Shown here: positions 4,590-8,934 of the stretch, piece after piece
How positions within the stretch are numbered: the stretch's first letter is position 1
Layout: each line of letters opens with the position of its first letter
NCBI GenBank assembly: GCA_018054005.1
Contig: JAGPKI010000058.1
Coordinates: forward strand, 1-8,934
Length of the DNA stretch: 8,934 nt
Direction: 5' to 3'
DNA from: Caldisericia bacterium
GTDB lineage: Bacteria > Caldisericota > Caldisericia > UBA6126 > JAGPKI01
Position numbers and translations under genes: made by a program
Notes under the pieces: model-generated
What the model was told of the DNA's origin: nothing
Databases searched by the model: none
The model's input: the letters and a program-made list of their open reading frames with translations, nothing else

Positions 4590-7466
4590 ATGACAAGATA
4601 TAGAGAAGAAGTTATTAATATAAGGATTGCGGATATTTTAAGGGAAATAGGACTTGAAGCATCAGGAGAAATAATAAGCAAAGGAAAATTGCCAGATATA
4701 ATGGTTGAGATTAACGGAATAAGGGTAAACATTGAAGGAAAATTTGAAGGAGGTGGTAATAAAAAGACTCTGAGAGAAAATTGTAGAAAGCGAGTAGAGG
4801 AAGGAATATGTGATGTAGCGATTGGATTGATTTACTCAAAAGAACTTCAAGAAGCAAAAAATGATGATGTTCATAAAAAAAAGATTAAACAAAGCGAGTT
4901 TCAAACTTTTATTTTTTCCATTTCATCGAAGGGGATAGAAGAAAGAGATTTAGGTAAAATGGGAATTGAGAGAGTAGTTGAGAATATTTATTATATATAC
5001 AGTGAAATAATAAATACAGATTTAGTAAAAGAGCAAGTAAAAAAAGTTAATGACGTTATTCAAAAAAGCAGTGAAATAGCTTTATCATCAAGTCTTTTTT
5101 TCTCTTCAAAAAAGTTAAAAAGAGAATTGGAAAAAGCACTTGGAATAAAAGAGATAAGTGGAACAAGAAAAAAGACAGCACAAGAGGAATTAATAAAAAT
5201 AGCTCTTTTTATAATTTTTGATGGACTTGTTTTTCACCAAACTTTATCTTCTCATCGGCCAGAAATACAATCATTAGATAAATCTCCAGAAAATAATATT
5301 TTTGATTTTATAAAAGAAGAGTGGAAAAAAATCATAAAGATAAATTATTTACCTATTTTTTCTCTTGCTTTTTCTACGATTAAATGCTTCCCCGTATCAC
5401 CAGAGAGTAATAAGATTTTTAAAATCCTTATCGAAGAAGTTCTTAATGTGATAAGTTCAGGGATATTACTCAAGCATGATTTGATGGGTAGGGTTTATCA
5501 TAGGCTTTTACTCAAAACCATGGGTAAATATTATGCTGCTTATTATACAAGTATTCCTGCGGCTTGGCTTCTAAGTAATTTAACCATTAAAACTCCGAAT
5601 CCAGATCTAAATTGGGATTTTAGAAAGTTAGAAAAGTTAAAAGAGTTTCAAATTATCGATCCAGCTTGTGGATCTGGAACTCTTCTTTCTGGCATTTATC
5701 TCGCATTAAAAGATAAATACATATTGGAAAGCTATAGAATTGGTAATATTAATAGTTTAGATCTTAAGTCTTTTCACAAATTGTTGATAGAAGAAGTATT
5801 AAATGGTTGGGATATTTTGGATTATGCAGGTCATCTAACCCTAACAACTCTTGCTTTTCATAATCCGAATGCTTTTTTTAAACACTCTAACATATATACT
5901 CTTCCTACGGGCGAAACAGGGGCTAAACACCCAAAAATTAAAGAAGTAGCCCTTGGAAGCCTTGATTTCCTTGATGCATCTGCAGAACAAACTCTTCCTA
6001 TGAAGGGTTTTATTAATCTTCCTGTAGAAAAGGGGATGGCAGAAGAAAGAGAAAAACCAATAAAAGTGCTTCCTCATAGTATGGATGTGGTAATTATGAA
6101 CCCCCCATTTTCAAGAAGCGCTCAGCCAAATATAAAGTTTGGATATATGGGAAAGGAAACAATGAGGAAAATGAACATTCGTTTAAGGAAATTAGGAAAA
6201 AAATTAGGATATGAAAAAATTGGACAAGCAGGGCTCGGAGCTTACTTTATAATTTTAGCAGATAAATTATTAAAGCAAGGTGGGAGATTAGCTTTAGTAA
6301 TACCACGATCTATTCTCTCTGGCGTTTCTTGGAAAGAAATAAGAGAAAAAATTTTCTTAAGCAAGTGTGAGGTTGAATATATTATTTCAAATTATGATCC
6401 CGGAGATAAAAAGTTAGACATAGAACCCTGGAATTGGAGCGAAAACACAAACTTAGGAGAAGTATTAATAATAGCAAGAAAGACAAACGACTCTTTTAAA
6501 AAGAGCTTTACTACTTTTGTAAATTTATGGAATAAGCCTAAAAATGAAATTGAAAGTTTAAAAATCGTTTCGGACTCTATTAAGGTGAGGAAAGAAGGAG
6601 AGGCAAGAAAATTTCTTGAAGACAAAGGATCTTATCAAGAAATATATTTAAATAATAAAAACGTAGGGACTGTTTATAATCTTTCTCAAGAACATTTAAA
6701 AAGGAATTTTTTAATGCCTTGTATATTTTCCTTTCCGGATCTAAATAAATTTTTATTCAATCTTGTAAATAATAATTTAGTTCCTCTGGTATCTTTGAAA
6801 GATAGTATAGAAAATATAGGAATGGATATAAAACAAATAGAGCAGATATTTAAGAAGACAACCAACCTGACTAAATTTCCTATAGTATGGGGATATTCAG
6901 AAAATTTAAATACTTTAGAGTTAAAAAACTTTCAATACGCCATTCCACGAGTAGCAAAAGTAGATACTATTTATAATCAAAATGCAGGTAACTTATTAAT
7001 CGCAGAAAGAATTTGGACCAACACATCAAAAATAATCAGTATGATTTCTCCTAAGCCTATTTTAGCTACTCAATTTTGGGAAATATCGTTAAAGGATCCT
7101 ATTGAAGAGAAAATTTTAAGCTTGTGGTTAAATTCTACTTTCGGTTTTCTCTTATTTCTCGCTTCAGCTATTAGTAATCGACAAGACAGGTTCACATTCA
7201 AAAAAGAACAAGTTAAGTCTCTTCCAGTATTAAACATTTCCGTACTTTCTAATAATGTAAAAAAGAATTTAGTAGAATTTTTCGAAGAAATCAAAGATAT
7301 TCCATTCAATCCAATTCCTCAAGAGTTTGAACTTGCATCAAAAGGTAAAGGAATTAGGAGACAAATTGATGAAAAATTTATTAATGCCTTAAATTTAAAA
7401 ATATGCTTATGCCCTTATTATGAAATGTTAGCAAGAGAACCAATAATAAGTTTAAAGAGGAGATAA
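4590..7466 (+). CDS. Single-chain restriction-modification enzyme (PD-ExK nuclease + N6-adenine methylase + target recognition)
   Basis: From the ATG at 4590 the protein has 958 residues. The first 52 hold a PD-(D/E)xK nuclease signature: P35-D36, then E49-G-K51 in NIEGKF. A helical linker follows, then a methylase with motif X-like GKYYAAYYTS (312-321), the S-adenosylmethionine loop DPACGSG starting at D357, and the catalytic motif NPPF at 504-507, as in N6-adenine enzymes of gamma order. The last 340 residues, with FTFKKEQVKSLPVL near the end, resemble target-recognition regions of type IIG enzymes such as Eco57I and MmeI (about 920-1000 residues). No separate S or R gene is seen. The frame stays open upstream to a GTG at 4413 through the leader RNA; I reject that start because GAAAAGG precedes the 4590 ATG. 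A BREX or DISARM methylase is less likely, as partner genes are absent. Confidence 0.85.
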   Translation: MTRYREEVINIRIADILREIGLEASGEIISKGKLPDIMVEINGIRVNIEGKFEGGGNKKTLRENCRKRVEEGICDVAIGLIYSKELQEAKNDDVHKKKIKQSEFQTFIFSISSKGIEERDLGKMGIERVVENIYYIYSEIINTDLVKEQVKKVNDVIQKSSEIALSSSLFFSSKKLKRELEKALGIKEISGTRKKTAQEELIKIALFIIFDGLVFHQTLSSHRPEIQSLDKSPENNIFDFIKEEWKKIIKINYLPIFSLAFSTIKCFPVSPESNKIFKILIEEVLNVISSGILLKHDLMGRVYHRLLLKTMGKYYAAYYTSIPAAWLLSNLTIKTPNPDLNWDFRKLEKLKEFQIIDPACGSGTLLSGIYLALKDKYILESYRIGNINSLDLKSFHKLLIEEVLNGWDILDYAGHLTLTTLAFHNPNAFFKHSNIYTLPTGETGAKHPKIKEVALGSLDFLDASAEQTLPMKGFINLPVEKGMAEEREKPIKVLPHSMDVVIMNPPFSRSAQPNIKFGYMGKETMRKMNIRLRKLGKKLGYEKIGQAGLGAYFIILADKLLKQGGRLALVIPRSILSGVSWKEIREKIFLSKCEVEYIISNYDPGDKKLDIEPWNWSENTNLGEVLIIARKTNDSFKKSFTTFVNLWNKPKNEIESLKIVSDSIKVRKEGEARKFLEDKGSYQEIYLNNKNVGTVYNLSQEHLKRNFLMPCIFSFPDLNKFLFNLVNNNLVPLVSLKDSIENIGMDIKQIEQIFKKTTNLTKFPIVWGYSENLNTLELKNFQYAIPRVAKVDTIYNQNAGNLLIAERIWTNTSKIISMISPKPILATQFWEISLKDPIEEKILSLWLNSTFGFLLFLASAISNRQDRFTFKKEQVKSLPVLNISVLSNNVKKNLVEFFEEIKDIPFNPIPQEFELASKGKGIRRQIDEKFINALNLKICLCPYYEMLAREPIISLKRR

Positions 7467-7482
7467 AACCTTATTTTATTGT

Positions 7483-8196
7483 ATGAAATCCAGAACCTTA
7501 AAAATATTTATCCCTGTTGCGATTGTAATTGTTGTAGTTCTTTTCTTTGTAGGTTTTCTTTTAGGTGGATTAAATAAAACTAATCAAAAGATTGCACTTG
7601 AGAAATTGAATGAAGCAGTAAATATGGTAGATGATGCTCCAGAGATCCCCTCAGGACTATTGGAAGTTCATAACTATGTGTTAGAAGAGCTTAAAAAAGG
7701 ACAAATTCCTGTAGGAGATATCACAGAGATAGTTCCGGAAGCAAAAACAGATCCCGAGAAATATCCTGCTCAATATGATATGGTAAATGATGTTTTATAT
7801 ATCAACCCTTATTTAAATATTAAAAGTGAAATCTGGCTACCTATCTTATATCATGAACTTACTCATAAATGGGAACGCAACACTCAATACAAAAACACCC
7901 CAAAAGAACACTGGCAAAACAGTATTTTAGAACTTGAGAGTACTGCCTATGCTACCACTGCACAGTCCTGGTCATTAGTTCAAAGATACTATCCGCAAGA
8001 CAAAGATAAATTAACTCCAGAAGAGAAAACCCTTGTTCAAAGTTTTGAAACAATCTCTAACTATTACAACGATCTCCAAACCACAATAGAAAAAGAGAAT
8101 TTTAACTTGCAAACTCAAGCAGGATGGGATAAACTACAAAATACAGATGCCTGGCGCAACTGGGTTAATCTAATTCAAAGCCAGGTGAGTAAATAA
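7483..8196 (+). CDS. Membrane-anchored zinc metallopeptidase (HELTH)
   Basis: This 237-residue protein has a basic N-terminus and one hydrophobic span (about residues 7-30, IFIPVAIVIVVVLFFVGFLL), giving an N-in, C-out anchor. The outside part carries LYHELTHKWE, an HExxH zinc site at 124-128, and LELESTAYA about 22 residues later, where Glu150 or Glu152 would be the third ligand, as in gluzincins. It should be a cell-surface protease or a degraded relative; the substrate is unknown. It begins 16 bases after the methylase stop. AGAGGAG overlaps the end of that gene but is some 20 bases from the ATG. Co-transcription with the restriction-modification gene is likely, while a shared function is not evident. 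A second copy of its 3' end lies at 8881. Confidence 0.75.
   Translation: MKSRTLKIFIPVAIVIVVVLFFVGFLLGGLNKTNQKIALEKLNEAVNMVDDAPEIPSGLLEVHNYVLEELKKGQIPVGDITEIVPEAKTDPEKYPAQYDMVNDVLYINPYLNIKSEIWLPILYHELTHKWERNTQYKNTPKEHWQNSILELESTAYATTAQSWSLVQRYYPQDKDKLTPEEKTLVQSFETISNYYNDLQTTIEKENFNLQTQAGWDKLQNTDAWRNWVNLIQSQVSK
8138..8163 (+). repeat. Copy 1 of a 26-bp perfect repeat, inside the metallopeptidase 3' end
   Basis: This stretch encodes QNTDAWRNW near the protein C-terminus. It is identical over 26 bp to 8881-8906, 743 bp downstream. The 3' flanks remain alike (TAATTCAAAGCC against TAATTCAAAACC). Confidence 0.85.
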
Positions 8197-8230
8197 AGGT
8201 CGAGAATAAAATTAAAATACGAATTAAAAT

Positions 8231-8551
8231 ATGGAAAATCAATCACAACAACCACAAACTCAAGAAAAACAAAAGAAATCAGTTTGGAAGAAGTGGTGGT
8301 TTTGGCTAATTATTATACAAGTTGTTATTATAGTTGTTATTATAATAGGGAGTATAATAATTTCTGACCATACTGCAAAAGTTAATTATTGTAAAAAACG
8401 ATGCACTTATCACATTACACAGCAGGGAGAAGGAGTTTGGTCATATCCGACGTATGTGCGTGAAATTGTTGGAGGAAAGGGTTATTCAACTAGGGAAGAA
8501 TGCATAGAGGCTTGTATTTTAAATACAGATTGGGAAAAAGCAATTTATTAG
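8231..8551 (+). CDS. Small single-span membrane protein with twin CX3C motifs
   Basis: This 106-residue protein has a Gln/Lys-rich cytoplasmic start, a Trp-rich interface (KKWWFW) and one long hydrophobic span (about 24-46, rich in Ile and Val). The outside domain of about 60 residues has Cys54-x3-Cys58 (YCKKRC) and Cys91-x3-Cys95 (ECIEAC). The twin CX3C spacing suggests two helices held by two disulfides, or a metal site. I know no family for it. It follows the metallopeptidase gene by 34 bases with no terminator between, so it is probably in the same transcript and may sit beside the protease in the membrane. There is no Shine-Dalgarno sequence. The gene is probably real, because the composition is protein-like and the motif ordered, but its function is unknown. 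Confidence 0.65.
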   Translation: MENQSQQPQTQEKQKKSVWKKWWFWLIIIQVVIIVVIIIGSIIISDHTAKVNYCKKRCTYHITQQGEGVWSYPTYVREIVGGKGYSTREECIEACILNTDWEKAIY

Positions 8552-8709
8552 CTTCTTTTAAACAATAGTGAGTTGAGGAATAGGGCAAACCCTCATGTCA
8601 TTTTTCAAAAATTGCGTACGAGTACCATATACATTTCCTCAAAGAACCTCAACTTTACCTCCCACCCCCACCTGAGAAATAGTGAGTTAAAGGGTGGGGT
8701 AAATACATT
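8552..8709. other. Non-coding stretch after the operon with a bulged hairpin and short repeats
   Basis: No convincing gene is present. A 12-bp bulged stem pairs TTTACC (8654-8659) and CCACCC (8662-8667) with GGGTGG (8692-8697) and GGTAAA (8698-8703). It may end the plus-strand operon, but its T-run is poor. AGTTGAGG (8571-8578) is complementary to CCTCAACT (8647-8654). ATTGCGTACGAGTACC near 8611-8626 contains the small palindrome CGTACG. Confidence 0.4.
8564..8688. repeat. Short direct repeat AATAGTGAGTT (two copies)
   Basis: AATAGTGAGTT occurs at 8564-8574 and 8678-8688, 114 bp apart, each followed by purines (GAGG and AAAGG). The copies flank the hairpin-forming stretch. The repeats may mark a small duplicated or inserted segment; the function is unknown. 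Confidence 0.4.
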
Positions 8710-8877
8710 TTAAACAACTTGCAATAATTCTTGTATTTGTTTCATCATTATCTCAGGACATTGAATTGAATCTACCCATTTAAACATTCTGAAATTGTCC
8801 CATTGCGGGAGCCACCAAAAAACAGGATTCAAAAATCCTGTTTTTCTTTTGGAGTTTTTAAAGAAATTGTGATAAAA
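8710..8877 (-). pseudogene. Possible minus-strand coding relic, Trp-rich (no clear start)
   Basis: A minus-strand frame is open for 55 codons from 8877 to a TAA at 8710. It contains NPVFWWLPQWDNFRMFKWVD and then a helical tail ending QIQELLQVV. The composition is protein-like, but the only ATG is near the end (8787, 25 codons). Possible TTG starts fall inside the terminator stem at 8818-8845. It may be a gene remnant, a repeat family carrying a coding-like core, or chance. Confidence 0.3.
8818..8850 (+). terminator. Strong bidirectional intrinsic terminator
   Basis: A perfect 11-bp stem, AAAAACAGGAT (8818-8828) with ATCCTGTTTTT (8835-8845), has loop TCAAAA and is followed by CTTTT. A-runs on the left let it work on the minus strand too. 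It can end any plus-strand transcript that escapes the hairpin at 8654-8703. Confidence 0.75.
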
Positions 8878-8880
8878 TTA

Positions 8881-8934
8881 AAAATACAGATGCCTGGCGC
8901 AACTGGTCTCTAATTTAATTCAAAACCAAGCAAG
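8881..8934 (+). pseudogene. Copy 2: decayed partial copy of the metallopeptidase 3' end
   Basis: The 26 bp at 8881-8906 match 8138-8163 perfectly. After TGG the copy diverges and, in the original frame, reaches TAA after three more codons (TCT CTA ATT TAA). The following TTAATTCAAAACCAAGCAAG still resembles the original end. No open frame extends upstream, so this is a truncated duplicate. It runs to the window edge. Confidence 0.7.

Noticed and set aside
4457..4732. 91-residue minus-strand frame
   Set aside because: It is antisense to the leader and the nuclease domain; no supporting signals.
5841..7309. Three minus-strand frames (5841-6077, 6392-6625, 7070-7309)
   Set aside because: All are antisense to the methylase and target-recognition coding region, which has a continuous, motif-bearing frame.
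8587..8660. Short minus-strand frames such as one encoding a peptide with FLKNDMRVCPIPQ
   Set aside because: No adequate start or ribosome site and too short to separate from chance.
1..8934. Second attachment site repeating the tRNA 3' end
   Set aside because: I found no further copy of GCAGGTTCGAATCCTGC in the window, so the far junction must lie outside it.

Overview
The window looks like one end of an integrated accessory element in an AT-rich bacterium, most likely a member of the Candidate Phyla Radiation (Patescibacteria). That placement is inference. It rests on the low GC content, sparse or poorly spaced Shine-Dalgarno sequences, and a run of very small proteins that resemble families I associate with such genomes next to large serine recombinases. 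TGA serves as a stop in several genes, so the standard code applies and the TGA-as-glycine lineages are unlikely.

Left end (1-1850): a complete tRNA-Asn(GTT) gene with its own promoter and terminator, met head-on by a large serine recombinase whose last 12 codons and stop are read antisense through the tRNA. Upstream of the recombinase lies a TATAAT promoter. Its predicted start is the first base of a leader with two mutually exclusive folds, one of them an intrinsic terminator. Upstream of that promoter are 18 T-tracts spaced about 10.3 bp apart, which should make strongly curved DNA.

Middle (2178-4283, all minus strand): three copies of an ACTATAGT-centred palindrome, a SpoVG-like protein, two small unknown proteins, a DUF5659-like protein, a terminator, and a 302-residue protein with a C-terminal winged helix.

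Right part (4314-8551): a divergent control region, then a plus-strand operon. Its first gene is a single-chain restriction-modification protein (PD-ExK nuclease, N6-adenine methylase and target recognition). It is followed by a membrane-anchored HELTH metallopeptidase and a one-span membrane protein with twin CX3C motifs. The restriction-modification gene has its own 139-nt leader with a pseudoknot and a terminator that competes with it. This repeats the logic of the recombinase leader: the outer stem starts at the predicted +1 and encloses the 5' arm of a terminator.

Right end (8552-8934): no clear gene. It holds short repeats, a terminator, a minus-strand coding relic, and a second partial copy of the metallopeptidase 3' end.

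Working picture (inference): recombinase and restriction-modification genes, the two activities most harmful if unchecked, are each placed behind a look-alike RNA attenuator. The signal that opens these switches is unknown.
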